Assembly: GCF_035013165.1 (NCBI RefSeq)
Contig: NZ_JAYGJQ010000003.1
Coordinates: forward strand, 372,001 to 436,000
Direction: 5' to 3'
Source: Bacteriovorax sp. PP10
GTDB lineage: Bacteria; Bdellovibrionota; Bacteriovoracia; Bacteriovoracales; Bacteriovoracaceae
Length of the DNA: 64,000 nucleotides
Shown here: positions 50,878-60,679 of the stretch, piece by piece
Numbering within the stretch: position 1 is the stretch's first letter
Layout: every line of letters begins with the position of its first letter
Notes under the pieces: model-generated
The model's database searches: none
Told to the model about the DNA's origin: nothing
What the model saw: only the letters and a program-made list of their open reading frames with translations
Position numbers and translations under genes: made by a program

Positions 50878-51828
50878 ATGAATCACCGCTTTTCTTTTTT
50901 TCTTATTTTTATTCTCACTAGCTTTGGATGTTTCACAGCGGCCGGTGAAGAATTAAAACTTAAATGCCCTGAAAAATTTGAATCAAGTAAATTTAATAAA
51001 TGGATTCCTTCCGCTAAAGCAAAACCAATTTCGGTTTCACTTCTTGTTCATGGATTAAATTTCGCGCCTGAAAAAATGGACTCTATTGGAAAACTATTAT
51101 CTGATGATGGTTCTGAGGTTTTAAGAATTTCATTAAAAGGCCATAGAGGAAATGAAGAGGAATTTAAAAATGTTACCAGGCCGGATTGGATTCAAGACAT
51201 TTTCAATGGATATTGTGAAGCAAGACAAAGAGCAGATCTTCTCGGTCTTCCCTTAAATTATGTAGGCTACTCTTTAGGTGGCGTACTTAATATGGATCTG
51301 ATGAATAATTTCCCTGAAGCCGATGTAAAGTATGATCACATAATTTATTTTGCTCCAGCGGCGGCGATAACGATGAAGAGTTATATGGTTAAAATGCTCA
51401 ATGTTTTTGGACCAAAATATCTTGTCCCTAGCTTTAATGAAGAAGACTACAGGGCCAACTGTAAGGGCACACCGATGATTGCCTACAACTCAATGTTTGA
51501 TTCAATTGATTCGGTGAAAAAATCCGGTATCAAAGGGAGTGATACTCCGACATTAATCATTATAGATCCTGATGATGAATTGGTGAGTCCTGCAGGGCTT
51601 CGCTCAATAATTGATGTGAACAATTTAACCAATTGGTCTATTTATGAGTTTTCAAATTCATCTGAAAAAACAAAATTAAAAAATAAATTCCACCATCTTA
51701 TTATTGATGAAGAAAGTGTCGGGCCGCTAAACTGGCAGGCGATTTCTCTACTCATCAAAGAGCACAATGCTACAAACACCACTGTCAAAAGTTTAGACAC
51801 TATCTCTCCTCTACTGCCTGTGAAGTAA
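50878..51828 (+). CDS. Secreted alpha/beta hydrolase (lipase/esterase-like)
   Basis: 316 residues with a signal peptide (possibly lipidated at FGC). Alpha/beta-hydrolase marks: LLVHGLNF oxyanion region, nucleophile Ser in NYVGYSLGGVLNMDLM, acid in LIIIDPDDELVSP, and His in KFHHLIID. It probably hydrolyses an ester or lipid outside the cytoplasm. Single-gene unit on the core side of the element. Confidence 0.8.
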   Translation: MNHRFSFFLIFILTSFGCFTAAGEELKLKCPEKFESSKFNKWIPSAKAKPISVSLLVHGLNFAPEKMDSIGKLLSDDGSEVLRISLKGHRGNEEEFKNVTRPDWIQDIFNGYCEARQRADLLGLPLNYVGYSLGGVLNMDLMNNFPEADVKYDHIIYFAPAAAITMKSYMVKMLNVFGPKYLVPSFNEEDYRANCKGTPMIAYNSMFDSIDSVKKSGIKGSDTPTLIIIDPDDELVSPAGLRSIIDVNNLTNWSIYEFSNSSEKTKLKNKFHHLIIDEESVGPLNWQAISLLIKEHNATNTTVKSLDTISPLLPVK

Positions 51829-52048
51829 GATTCTTGTCATAATCCTTTGCCTCTAAATAATGGCAATTCAAAATAAATAACTTCTTATTATAGCGCCTAT
51901 AAACACCAGAAATAACTGCTAAAAAATTCAGCATCGAAATACTCTCAGACCCTGTCATGAACCGCTTTAAAATAAGAGTAACGATATAAAAGGATTAAAG
52001 TTTCACTATAAGAAGTCGATTAAGTAAGTAGGAGAACCAGAAAATCCC

Positions 52049-53764
52049 ATGTTTAAGATAAAAGGCCTGCACACTATTTTATCAACTCTTTCTATTGCCG
52101 CAATGATGGTAGTAGCGTCTTCGTGTATTGGTGATGCATCAGTAGCGAAAAAGCGTGGAGTTGTTAAAGACTTTTCTGTCGTAGATGGAAATGAAGAAGG
52201 TTGTGGAGCGACTTACTTAAACTACACCTCTCCTTATGACACTTGTACGAGTTCATGTTCAGCAGGCTCTGCGACTGTAGCAGGATTTCACCTTGCGACG
52301 ACTGCCGAGTTAGCAAAAGTAAAAACTGACCTGGTGACTGACGGTAATACGGCCCTTCTTACTATTGTTAACGGCTCTGCAAATCTTTGTATGCCGGATG
52401 TAACAGTTGAAACACGACCAACAAATGCGATTGATATTAAGAGTGACTTCTGTTCATGTATTAATGGAAAATCAGACATCATTAATAACTGTGATGCATT
52501 TTGTGCATTAAAGACACCAAGTGATCAACCCATCCTTTATGTTAATACACTCATGGGTACAGAAATCGCATTGAACACTAAACTTGGAAACCTTCATAAC
52601 TGGTGTACTGTTCAGCTAGCTGATGATGATACAAATCCAAATTGTTCAGTTGTAGCAACTGACGGGCTAAACACAATCACTCTTCCTGCTAACACAACGG
52701 CCGGATCAAACTCATTCAACGTAAACATTTTATCACTTGCGGTTAACCGCACATGGATCTTAAAACTGGTTGAAACAAAAACTGGTTCTGGTGCTCAATC
52801 AAAAGAATTCCAGATCAACAGACAAGTTCAAAAAACGGATTCAAACGATGTTCTAGGTGCTTTAAAAACAACTCCAATCAGCCAATACACTTGTATGACT
52901 TACGGTGGGAAAGTTGATGCTTCTGGAAATATTATCAGAACAACTTTTGCCAGAATCTTCTACTACTTCGCTTCTAACGAAGACCCGGCACCGGTTGCAC
53001 CAAGTGTTGGTAGCAATCAATCACAAATTGTTTGTCATGATGAACAGCTTCATCCAGGTGCAGACTCTGCTCTTTACCCTCGTATGGAATTGATTCCAAC
53101 ATCATTTGCAATGTGGGATAAGTCCGACACTCGCTTTGTTGCTCTACCGGTGAACAATAATAAATTAACGATCAATAAAATTTTATCTGACCGCTTGTCT
53201 GCTGAATATAATATGAATGGCGTGGATATCGATCTATTCAGACTTGTGAGTTATCCAAATCGTCCTTCGACTGCAACGACAACTACAAGTACAACTATAC
53301 CTCTTGGGTATATCATGGTTCCATTTACAGAAACTGGAACTGGGAAAACATACTGTCCTGGACCTACTGAGTTTACTGGTAATCAACCACTGCTAAACCT
53401 ATTAGGCGAGTACATGGATCAGACTGAAGGGATTTACCTGGCAGAAAAACAGGCCGAGACATTCCTTGATGGATCAACTCCTAAGACACTTTACGGAACG
53501 ATGTTCGTTCGTGAGTCGACACTTAAGAGTTATGGGTTCTACATTGAAAATGGATTGAAGATTAGAGCTAATACAGCTTCAATGAACACAAAAACGATCT
53601 ACTACTACTGGCCGACAAGTACAACTGCGGATCCACTTACTGAAGGGGGTAGAAAACTCTTTACGGTAAGAGCTCCAAACACACTTAACGGCAACGTGCC
53701 TACAGGGCAGCCAACCAACGTACAAACCAGCGACAAGCGCATCGGTTGCGTTCCTAAGAGTTAA
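52049..53764 (+). CDS. Large Cys-rich lipoprotein, unknown
   Basis: 571 residues; lipobox VVASSC (Cys near 26). More than a dozen Cys in the first 330 residues (CGATYLNYTSPYDTCTSSCSAGS; CSCINGKSDIINNCDAFCALK) suggest disulfides. No known domain. It is convergent with the gene ending at 53766, with only one base between the stops. Confidence 0.6.
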   Translation: MFKIKGLHTILSTLSIAAMMVVASSCIGDASVAKKRGVVKDFSVVDGNEEGCGATYLNYTSPYDTCTSSCSAGSATVAGFHLATTAELAKVKTDLVTDGNTALLTIVNGSANLCMPDVTVETRPTNAIDIKSDFCSCINGKSDIINNCDAFCALKTPSDQPILYVNTLMGTEIALNTKLGNLHNWCTVQLADDDTNPNCSVVATDGLNTITLPANTTAGSNSFNVNILSLAVNRTWILKLVETKTGSGAQSKEFQINRQVQKTDSNDVLGALKTTPISQYTCMTYGGKVDASGNIIRTTFARIFYYFASNEDPAPVAPSVGSNQSQIVCHDEQLHPGADSALYPRMELIPTSFAMWDKSDTRFVALPVNNNKLTINKILSDRLSAEYNMNGVDIDLFRLVSYPNRPSTATTTTSTTIPLGYIMVPFTETGTGKTYCPGPTEFTGNQPLLNLLGEYMDQTEGIYLAEKQAETFLDGSTPKTLYGTMFVRESTLKSYGFYIENGLKIRANTASMNTKTIYYYWPTSTTADPLTEGGRKLFTVRAPNTLNGNVPTGQPTNVQTSDKRIGCVPKS

Positions 53765-53765
53765 T

Positions 53766-54602
53766 TTACATAAATGTAGCTTTAAAGACTTTGGCAGCGG
53801 GAGTGAACTCTACGCTATAGAAGTAATACACAATCGCCACTCTGACGGCGAAGACGATGTACATTCTGATAAAGAAGTATAAGACCGCTTTTAAGAAGGA
53901 TCTCCCCTCTCTGTGCATGACTTTCTTCAAGATGAAACCAAACAGTATAGTAGAGAGCATCGCCCCCACAAACCAGATCAGACGGTCCTTATCTTCAAGG
54001 ATTTTGGCCATTGATGGAATACTTTCTTTATCTTTGATCAGACGAACTGCAAATATCGTAATGTTGGGGAACTGATCCATGTAGGGTCTTGCTACAGACT
54101 CTTTTGTGCTTTCATCTAATCGCTTTAGTAAGTCTTTTTCACTTAACTTCTGAAGAGGCTCAAGGGCCATACGGACAGAATTAGAAATGTCACTTGAGAT
54201 AACTTTCGGTTTATGTCTCGACTTCAATCCCGTATCAATCACTTCTTCAAAAGCATCACGAGGGGCATGAACCTCAGTCACTTCCGACCTTGGCATACTT
54301 TCAATCTCGCTTTCTTTCACTTCATTAGTGTTTGTATCATTATGAAGTTTGTCGGCGTCTTTTAAGATTTTTTCTGAATCGGTATTGTAGCGTTTTAGAA
54401 GTTTTTCTAAATCCTGAGTGTCGTGTTCTTCCTGAGGTGACTCAGTTGGTTTCTCAGCATCGATAATAGTGGGATTGGTCGTAGGGTTTTCAGATCCAAC
54501 GCGCTCTTGGTCTGGAGTCTGGGCAAAACAAGGGCCTTCTAAAATTAGAAGGCCCATGATTAAAACTAGTTTTAAAAAATTAAACTGTAGCTTGTGTTGC
54601 AT
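53766..54602 (-). CDS. Membrane protein overlapping secF, unknown
   Basis: 278 residues: signal-like N-terminus, a long acidic, Pro/Glu/Thr-rich segment (about 30-110), then two or three helices near the C-terminus (LIWFVGAMLSTILFGFIL; AVLYFFIRMYIVFAVRVAIVYYF). It overlaps the last 23 bases of secF and so is translated with it. A partner of SecDF is plausible from position only. Confidence 0.6.
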   Translation of the reverse strand: MQHKLQFNFLKLVLIMGLLILEGPCFAQTPDQERVGSENPTTNPTIIDAEKPTESPQEEHDTQDLEKLLKRYNTDSEKILKDADKLHNDTNTNEVKESEIESMPRSEVTEVHAPRDAFEEVIDTGLKSRHKPKVISSDISNSVRMALEPLQKLSEKDLLKRLDESTKESVARPYMDQFPNITIFAVRLIKDKESIPSMAKILEDKDRLIWFVGAMLSTILFGFILKKVMHREGRSFLKAVLYFFIRMYIVFAVRVAIVYYFYSVEFTPAAKVFKATFM

Positions 54603-55515
54603 TCGTCTTTTTTGATTTTTTCGCTAAACCATCGATAAATAGAGTTGTTGAAGCTGCTACGTATACTGATGAGTAAGTCCCGAAAATGATCCCGATTGAC
54701 ATTGCTAAGAAGAAATCTTTAATCGCAGCACCACCGAAGAAGTACATTGAAGCTGCAACGAAAAGAGTCGCTACAGACGTAAGGATTGTTCTAGAAAGTG
54801 TATCGTTAACGGCGTCGTTAATGTGTTGCTTAAGAGATTTGTTCTTATCTCCACCTTCTTCGTGCTCACGGATACGGTCGTAAACGATAACAGTATCGTT
54901 AACTGAGTAACCAATGATCGCAAGAAGTGCGGCAACAGTGTGAAGTGAGAATTCAGTTCCAACGAAAGCTAGAACCCCTGTCACGATGATAATATCGTGA
55001 GTAAGAGAAACCATTACCCCTGGAGCATAACGGAAGTCGAATCTGATCGCCATGTACACCATGATCGATAGAATCGCCCAGAACATCGCCTTAACAGCAG
55101 ACATTCTTAGTTCACTACCCGCTTTTGGACCAACGATATCTACTTTTCTAACTTCAACTTTATTATCTGCAAAAGATGTTGTTAAAACTTTTGAAACGTT
55201 TTCAGTGATTGCGTTTAAAGACCCTTCATCGGCCTGAACTTTAATCAGAACTTCGTTGTCTTTTTCTTCACCGATAGTCTGAACACTTACTCCGTGGAAT
55301 CCACCTTTATCAAGTGCTCCGCGTAGGTCGTCAAGGTGGATGTTTCTTTCAAACTTAGTTTGAATTTCAGCTCCCCCTCTAAAGTCTACACCGTATTCCA
55401 TTTTATAAAAAATACCATATAGGGCAAGAAGCGTGATTACCAATGAGAAAGTCATAACGTATTTACGTTTTCCCATGAAATCGATCGTCGTCCCGTGTTT
55501 AATTAATTCCATCAT
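54580..55515 (-). CDS. secF: Protein-export membrane protein SecF
   Basis: 311 residues. FMGKRKYVMTFSLVITLLAL and MEYGVDFRGGAEIQ at the N-terminus, IRFDFRYAPGVMVSLTHDIIIVTGVLAF and YSVNDTVIVYDRIREHE in the membrane part are SecF hallmarks. With SecD it uses the proton gradient to pull secreted chains across the membrane. It follows secD by 27 bases. Confidence 0.96.
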   Translation of the reverse strand: MMELIKHGTTIDFMGKRKYVMTFSLVITLLALYGIFYKMEYGVDFRGGAEIQTKFERNIHLDDLRGALDKGGFHGVSVQTIGEEKDNEVLIKVQADEGSLNAITENVSKVLTTSFADNKVEVRKVDIVGPKAGSELRMSAVKAMFWAILSIMVYMAIRFDFRYAPGVMVSLTHDIIIVTGVLAFVGTEFSLHTVAALLAIIGYSVNDTVIVYDRIREHEEGGDKNKSLKQHINDAVNDTLSRTILTSVATLFVAASMYFFGGAAIKDFFLAMSIGIIFGTYSSVYVAASTTLFIDGLAKKSKKTNATQATV

Positions 55516-55542
55516 ATAAACTACTCCAACATTAAACTTAAA

Positions 55543-57243
55543 TTAAATACTAAGTGCCTTTGTACCTGTCTTCTCCATATATAGTTCATATAGGATGTGA
55601 GACACGTAATAAGCCGTGTAAACAGTTACCGCGATACCAACAAGTAAAGTAACAGCGAACCCTCTGATTGGACCTGTACCAAAGTTCAGAAGACAGAAAC
55701 CTGCTGCTGCTTGAGTAATGTGGGCATCAAGGATTGTCCAAAGAGCTGAATCAAATCCCATCTCGTAAGCTTTGAAGCTTGAAAGACCTTTTCTGATTTC
55801 ATCTCTGATTTTCTCAAAGATAATAATGTTCGTATCGATGGCCATACCAACCGTTAGAGCAATACCTGCAATACCCGGAAGTGTAAGCGTCGCTTCCATT
55901 GCAACTAAGATAGCTACAGTGAAAAGAACGTTAAGAAGAAGTGTAACGATCGCGATCACACCAGAGAATCTGTAGTAAACAACTGCGAAGATGAATACTA
56001 AAATACATCCAACGATTGATGCGAATTTTGCACTTTGAATTGAGTCGTTACCAAGGTTAGGTCCAACTGTTCTTTGTTCTAAGAAATCTAACTGAACTGG
56101 TAGTGCACCAGCACGAAGAATTAGAGCAAGGTCACGAGCTTCTGACATAACTTTGTTGAAGTTTGCTCCACCACCTAAAGTGATCTGAGCGTGTCCACCA
56201 GCGATTTTCGCCTGGATCATTGGAGCTGAGTAAACGTTACCATCAAGAACTACGGCCATTCTCTTACCGATATTTGCACCAGTAGTGTCTTCGAATCTTT
56301 TTGATCCTGAAGATTTAAATTCCATAGAAACGTATGGTTGATTTTTTTGTGGGTCGATTTGAACGCGAGCGTCCGCTAGATCGTCACCTGTAATACGAGG
56401 AGTTGCTTCAATAACATACGGGATGTTTAAAGACTCATCGTGAGTACTAGATTTTTCGAAAGCAAGCTCATGACCTTCTGGAAGATCTTTTGCAAGGAAT
56501 TCGTTCATCTTCTTAATATAGTCAGAGAATCTCTCACCTTTTTTGTAAGTGATCCCTGCTGCCTTAGATTTTTCCATCCAAGTTTGAAGAGTTGCTGGAG
56601 GAACTGTATCGTTTACGATCTTGAATTCAAGCTTAGCAGTTTTCCCGATAAGTTCTTTAGCTCTTTCGATATCGCGAACACCTGGAAGCTGAACAACGAT
56701 TCTATCAACACCTTGAGCGATAATTTCTGGTTCTGTAACCCCGAATTCATCGATACGGTTTCTGATAACTTCAATCGACTTCCCAACTGATTGCTCTTCA
56801 ATAGAAGTTTTCACAGAGTGAGCAAGACCGATTTGAAGGCGAGCTCCATCTTCTTGAGTGATACGGATAGTATTACCAAACATTTCTTTAATTTTTTTCT
56901 TAGCAGCGTCCATGTCTGAAGCTTTGTTAAGAGTAAAAGATTGTTTTGGGTCATTAACATCAGCGTCGTCCATCGATCCAATTGTCATCCCAATTTCTTG
57001 GTCTCTCATTAGAGTTTCGATTTTTCTTACGTAAGTCTGAACTTCATCACGGTAAACTTTCTTGAAATCAATTCCAAGAACCATGTAAAGACCACCTTGA
57101 AGGTCTAGACCTAGATTGATTTTTGATTTAACCGGATAATGTCCGTTTTCATCAAATTTCATGACTGTTGGTAATAACACGATTACCGAAGCGGCAATAA
57201 GAACGAGTAGCACGCTGAAACGTACCCACCAGCTGGTTTTCAT
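55543..57243 (-). CDS. secD: Protein-export membrane protein SecD
   Basis: 566 residues. GLDLQGGLYMVLGID, a large periplasmic P1 domain, GGHAQITLGGGANFNKV, and the membrane half with LTVGMAIDTNIIIFEKIRDE and FGTGPIRGFAVTLLVGI are SecD-specific. It acts with SecF in Sec-dependent export. It lies between tatA and secF, in the order typical of many delta-proteobacteria-like genomes. Confidence 0.96.
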   Translation of the reverse strand: MKTSWWVRFSVLLVLIAASVIVLLPTVMKFDENGHYPVKSKINLGLDLQGGLYMVLGIDFKKVYRDEVQTYVRKIETLMRDQEIGMTIGSMDDADVNDPKQSFTLNKASDMDAAKKKIKEMFGNTIRITQEDGARLQIGLAHSVKTSIEEQSVGKSIEVIRNRIDEFGVTEPEIIAQGVDRIVVQLPGVRDIERAKELIGKTAKLEFKIVNDTVPPATLQTWMEKSKAAGITYKKGERFSDYIKKMNEFLAKDLPEGHELAFEKSSTHDESLNIPYVIEATPRITGDDLADARVQIDPQKNQPYVSMEFKSSGSKRFEDTTGANIGKRMAVVLDGNVYSAPMIQAKIAGGHAQITLGGGANFNKVMSEARDLALILRAGALPVQLDFLEQRTVGPNLGNDSIQSAKFASIVGCILVFIFAVVYYRFSGVIAIVTLLLNVLFTVAILVAMEATLTLPGIAGIALTVGMAIDTNIIIFEKIRDEIRKGLSSFKAYEMGFDSALWTILDAHITQAAAGFCLLNFGTGPIRGFAVTLLVGIAVTVYTAYYVSHILYELYMEKTGTKALSI

Positions 57244-57273
57244 TAAAAAACTCCCTTTTTTATATGCAAAAGT

Positions 57274-57308
57274 AACTATACTTTCTGGATGTTCCAGAAA
57301 GTATAGTT
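57274..57308. terminator. 16-bp perfect hairpin between tatA and secD
   Basis: AACTATACTTTCTGGA, a three-base loop, TCCAGAAAGTATAGTT. Sixteen pairs without mismatch inside an operon-like gene run. It may be a terminator, an attenuator or a processing site. There is no adjacent T-tract on the minus strand. Confidence 0.6.
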
Positions 57309-57337
57309 GATTAATTTATGGTATTACAAGAACGATT

Positions 57338-57610
57338 TTATGATTGCTTAGGAGATTCAGGAGTATCAGTAGCAGATTCAACTTTCACGGCAGTCACTTC
57401 AACGTCAGCTTTTTTTGAAACTTCGGCCGTTGTTTGACTTGCAGCTGGAGGCGTTTTGTTAATTTCGTTCATCATCTCATCGCGAGCTTTTTGGAATTCA
57501 CGCACTGCTTGACCTAGGCCTTTAGCAAGTTCAGGAATCTTTTTTGGCCCTAAGAATAAAATTGCGATTACAAAAATAAGTAATAATTCGCCAGCACCTA
57601 ATCCAAACAT
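57338..57610 (-). CDS. tatA: Twin-arginine translocase subunit TatA
   Basis: 90 residues: FGLGAGELLLIFVIAILFLGPKKIPELAKGLGQAVREF, the single helix, hinge and amphipathic helix of TatA/TatE, then an acidic tail. It forms the variable pore of the Tat pathway for folded proteins. TatC is not in this window. Confidence 0.93.
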   Translation of the reverse strand: MFGLGAGELLLIFVIAILFLGPKKIPELAKGLGQAVREFQKARDEMMNEINKTPPAASQTTAEVSKKADVEVTAVKVESATDTPESPKQS

Positions 57611-57626
57611 ACAAACTCCAATTTAA

Positions 57627-57998
57627 TTATTTTTTTGCTGTTTCTGTAAGAGTTTTATAAAGACCAGCGATTTGACCTTTTAAAACTTTCAAACGAAGAC
57701 CTTCAGAAACTTCTAGTGTTACTACTGTATCAGTCATTCCGTAAATTGTCCCGATTAGGCCTGATTTTGTGTAAACTTCGTCCCCTTTAGAAAGCTCTTT
57801 TAGTAAAGCTTGTTCCTGATCATATTTCTTTTTTTGAGGTCTGATCATAAGGAAGTAGAAAATCACGAATACAACTACTAATGGAAGAAATTGCATTAGA
57901 GGGTTTTGAGCTGGAGCTGCTGCAGCTGGTGCGCCTGCTACTTGAGCAAAAGCAGAAGTTGAAGACATTAGTACAGTAGCTAAAAGAGATTTTAACAT
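57627..57998 (-). CDS. yajC: Preprotein translocase subunit YajC
   Basis: 123 residues from the ATG at 57998, chosen because AAGGA lies six bases upstream; a GTG at 58037 overlaps tgt. Signal-like N-terminus, an Ala/Pro linker, then FLPLVVVFVIFYFLMIRPQKKK and KGDEVYTKSGLIGTI, typical YajC. It associates with SecDF. It sits between tgt and tatA. Confidence 0.93.
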   Translation of the reverse strand: MLKSLLATVLMSSTSAFAQVAGAPAAAAPAQNPLMQFLPLVVVFVIFYFLMIRPQKKKYDQEQALLKELSKGDEVYTKSGLIGTIYGMTDTVVTLEVSEGLRLKVLKGQIAGLYKTLTETAKK

Positions 57999-58027
57999 TG
58001 TCATTCCTTGTAACGTTGGAAACTTTC

Positions 58028-59152
58028 TTAGTTCCACATATTTGATTGATAAGAGTTATAAAACTTAGTGTAAAACTCGTCAAACTTATCGAGCTTTATT
58101 GCTTCTCTTGCATCATGAGTCATTTGCAAATAGAAAAACAAATTGTGATACGTGATCATATTCCCAGCTAAATACTCTCCCACTGTGTACAGATGGCGAA
58201 TATACGAACGGCTATGTTTTTTACAAACTTTGCAATTACACTCCGGGTCTGGCGGTAATAAATCTTCTTTGAAGCGTTCTTTTTTAATATTAAGCGGTCC
58301 GCCACGAGTTAAAAATTGCCCATTTCTGGCGTTTCTTGTCGGTAGCACGCAATCGAACATGTCGATGCCTGCCTTGATCCCGTTTAAGACGTCCAGTGGC
58401 TTACCAACACCCATTAAGTAGCGTGGTTTATCTTCTGGCATTGTGTGAACGAAGTTATCTAGGAAATTCACCATCTCTTCGTTTTTCTCTCCGACAGATA
58501 GACCACCAAGTGCCATTCCTTCAAAGCCCATTTCATTTAATCTCTCCATACATTCAGTACGAAGATCGTGGTGAAGGCCACCTTGAATAATCCCGAAAAG
58601 ATTTTGATGTGGTTTTAAATTATAGTCGCGACATCTTTGGGCCCAACGAAGAGTCAGCTCCATGCTTTCTCTTAAACGTTCTTTTGTCGCTGGAAGTGCC
58701 GGACACTCATCGAAGTTCATCACGATATCAGAACCAAGTGCACGTTGAATTTCCATCGATTTCTCTGGGGAAATTAAGTGTTTTGATCCATCAAGGTGAG
58801 ACGAGAATGTTACACCTTCTTCAGTCACTTTATTCATGCTTGAAAGAGAAAATACCTGGTATCCACCACTGTCAGTTAAAATCGGTTTATCCCACTTCAT
58901 GAATCCATGAAGCCCACCACCAACTTTTTCTACCAGCTCGTGACCCGGGCGAAGATATAAATGATAAGTATTCCCAAGAATAATCTGAGCGTTCATTTCT
59001 TCTAGGTCTTCCTGCCACATGCATTTTACACTCGCACGTGTTCCTACCGGCATAAAAATCGGAGTTTCAATATCGCCATGAGCTGTTTTAATGACTCCTG
59101 CGCGTGCCTTTTTTGATTGAGCTATTTTTGTGAAGATCTTTTTTTCTGACAT
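58028..59152 (-). CDS. tgt: Queuine tRNA-ribosyltransferase (Tgt)
   Basis: 374 residues. LTDSGGYQVFSL with the active-site Asp region, DMFDCVLPTRNARNGQ, and the zinc site CNCKVC...H near the C-terminus are diagnostic. It exchanges the guanine at position 34 of certain tRNAs for preQ1, first step of queuosine insertion. It follows queA by six bases. Confidence 0.97.
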   Translation of the reverse strand: MSEKKIFTKIAQSKKARAGVIKTAHGDIETPIFMPVGTRASVKCMWQEDLEEMNAQIILGNTYHLYLRPGHELVEKVGGGLHGFMKWDKPILTDSGGYQVFSLSSMNKVTEEGVTFSSHLDGSKHLISPEKSMEIQRALGSDIVMNFDECPALPATKERLRESMELTLRWAQRCRDYNLKPHQNLFGIIQGGLHHDLRTECMERLNEMGFEGMALGGLSVGEKNEEMVNFLDNFVHTMPEDKPRYLMGVGKPLDVLNGIKAGIDMFDCVLPTRNARNGQFLTRGGPLNIKKERFKEDLLPPDPECNCKVCKKHSRSYIRHLYTVGEYLAGNMITYHNLFFYLQMTHDAREAIKLDKFDEFYTKFYNSYQSNMWN

Positions 59153-59158
59153 TTTTTA

Positions 59159-60220
59159 TTACCTTAAAATCAGCATGGCATCACCGTAAGAGAAAAAGCG
59201 GTATCTCTCTTTCACAGCTAGCTCGTACAATTCGAGCGTTTTCTTTCTGCCGACCAGCGCCGACACTAGCATAAGAAGGGTTGATTCGGGGAGGTGAAAA
59301 TTCGTGATAAGCCCTGAAACACTCTTCACATCAATTCCTGGGTGCAGGAAAATCTGTGTTTTATAGTGCTCGCCTGCCTTGATATCCTTTCCATAACTCG
59401 ACTCAAGAACGCGAAGACTCGTCGTCCCTACAGCAAAAATGTTTTTAGAACGTTGAATTTTATTTAAATTTTCGCTATCCACAAAATACTCTTCCGAGTG
59501 CATAACGTGGTCTTTTAAATGATCAACTGTGACCGGTTTAAAAGTTCCAAGACCTACGTGTAATGTAACAAAGGCCTGGTCGATTTTATGGTCTTTTAGT
59601 TTTCCCAAAAGTTCATTGGTAAAATGCAGACCCGCTGTTGGAGCTGCAACTGATCCAGTTTCTTTTGAATAAACTGTTTGATAGTTCTTTTTATCTTCAT
59701 CATCACTTTCCCCTTTTCTAATGTAAGGAGGAATAGGAATCAGAGCGTTTTTTTCGAGGTAAGAAAGAAGATTTTCATACTGAGAAGGCAAGTCAGCTTT
59801 TACACCGAACGTTCCATCGTTATTTAAACTTCCCACTTGAACTTTTAATCCATCCGCAAAGATAAACTCATCACCGATGCTTTTTTTCGATCTCGTCTTC
59901 AACAGACAAGGATAGAATCCTTCCCCATTTTTTTCGTGAGATAAAAAGAAAAGCTCCGCCTTTCCACCACTGGCCTTATTTCCAAGCAGCCTTGAAGGAA
60001 AGACCTTCGACTGGTTAAAAACGATCAATGAGTTCTCTGGAAGGTACTTTGGGAGGTTAAAAAAGTGGTCGTGAGTGACCGTGTCCGTTTTCACGTCATA
60101 AACCATCAAACGCGACTGATGGCGGTCAATACCGTCTACCGGACGCTGAGCGATCAATTCCGGAGGTAAATCGTAGTGGTAAGCATGAAGAAATAGGTCT
60201 TCATCTGGAATATAAGTCAT
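59159..60220 (-). CDS. queA: tRNA preQ1(34) S-adenosylmethionine ribosyltransferase-isomerase (QueA)
   Basis: 353 residues. YDLPPELIAQRPV, SLIVFNQSKVFPSRL and VGLGTFKPV with HMEYF-like MHSEEYFVDS are QueA features, and GLITNFHLPESTLLMLVSALVG near the end is a strong match. It makes epoxyqueuosine from preQ1-tRNA. It is co-transcribed with tgt. Confidence 0.97.
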   Translation of the reverse strand: MTYIPDEDLFLHAYHYDLPPELIAQRPVDGIDRHQSRLMVYDVKTDTVTHDHFFNLPKYLPENSLIVFNQSKVFPSRLLGNKASGGKAELFFLSHEKNGEGFYPCLLKTRSKKSIGDEFIFADGLKVQVGSLNNDGTFGVKADLPSQYENLLSYLEKNALIPIPPYIRKGESDDEDKKNYQTVYSKETGSVAAPTAGLHFTNELLGKLKDHKIDQAFVTLHVGLGTFKPVTVDHLKDHVMHSEEYFVDSENLNKIQRSKNIFAVGTTSLRVLESSYGKDIKAGEHYKTQIFLHPGIDVKSVSGLITNFHLPESTLLMLVSALVGRKKTLELYELAVKERYRFFSYGDAMLILR

Positions 60221-60291
60221 AGATATTTAAATAGCATGAATGATTTCCATTGGCCCTTTTAAATAATCCAAATGTGTGAAAAAATAATGGA

Positions 60292-60603
60292 ATGTTAAAA
60301 ACTATGTTGTTTCTGACATTCATTTTCTCAAGTAACGCATTCAGCTCGATTGCTCCCCTGCCTGATTTCGAGGCCGAGTTGCGCGCTCTGGAAACGAGCC
60401 AATTCAAAACTGAAGAGCTTCAGATGGCGAATGCCGATGCCGTAACTGACGTTATTTCTGACGAAGTAGCTACTGGTCAGGCCTCTGTTGTTAGACCCCA
60501 AGAAAAGCCTACTACGACCCTTGAAAAGATCGATTGGAGTGTTGATAACTCTATTCCTGAACCTACTCCAACAGTAAAAACACGCCGAATCCGCTCTCGC
60601 TAA
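60292..60603 (+). CDS. Small secreted protein, unknown
   Basis: 103 residues with a signal peptide ending NAFS. Mature part acidic and Thr/Pro-rich, low complexity (EPTPTVKTRRIRSR tail). No domain recognised. Divergent from queA. Coding is moderately supported. Confidence 0.5.
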   Translation: MLKTMLFLTFIFSSNAFSSIAPLPDFEAELRALETSQFKTEELQMANADAVTDVISDEVATGQASVVRPQEKPTTTLEKIDWSVDNSIPEPTPTVKTRRIRSR

Positions 60604-60679
60604 GTAGAAATTACAAACCCTCTTCAAAATAAATAAAATAATGTCATAGTTACTTCATAACCACTCTAAGGAGAATCAT

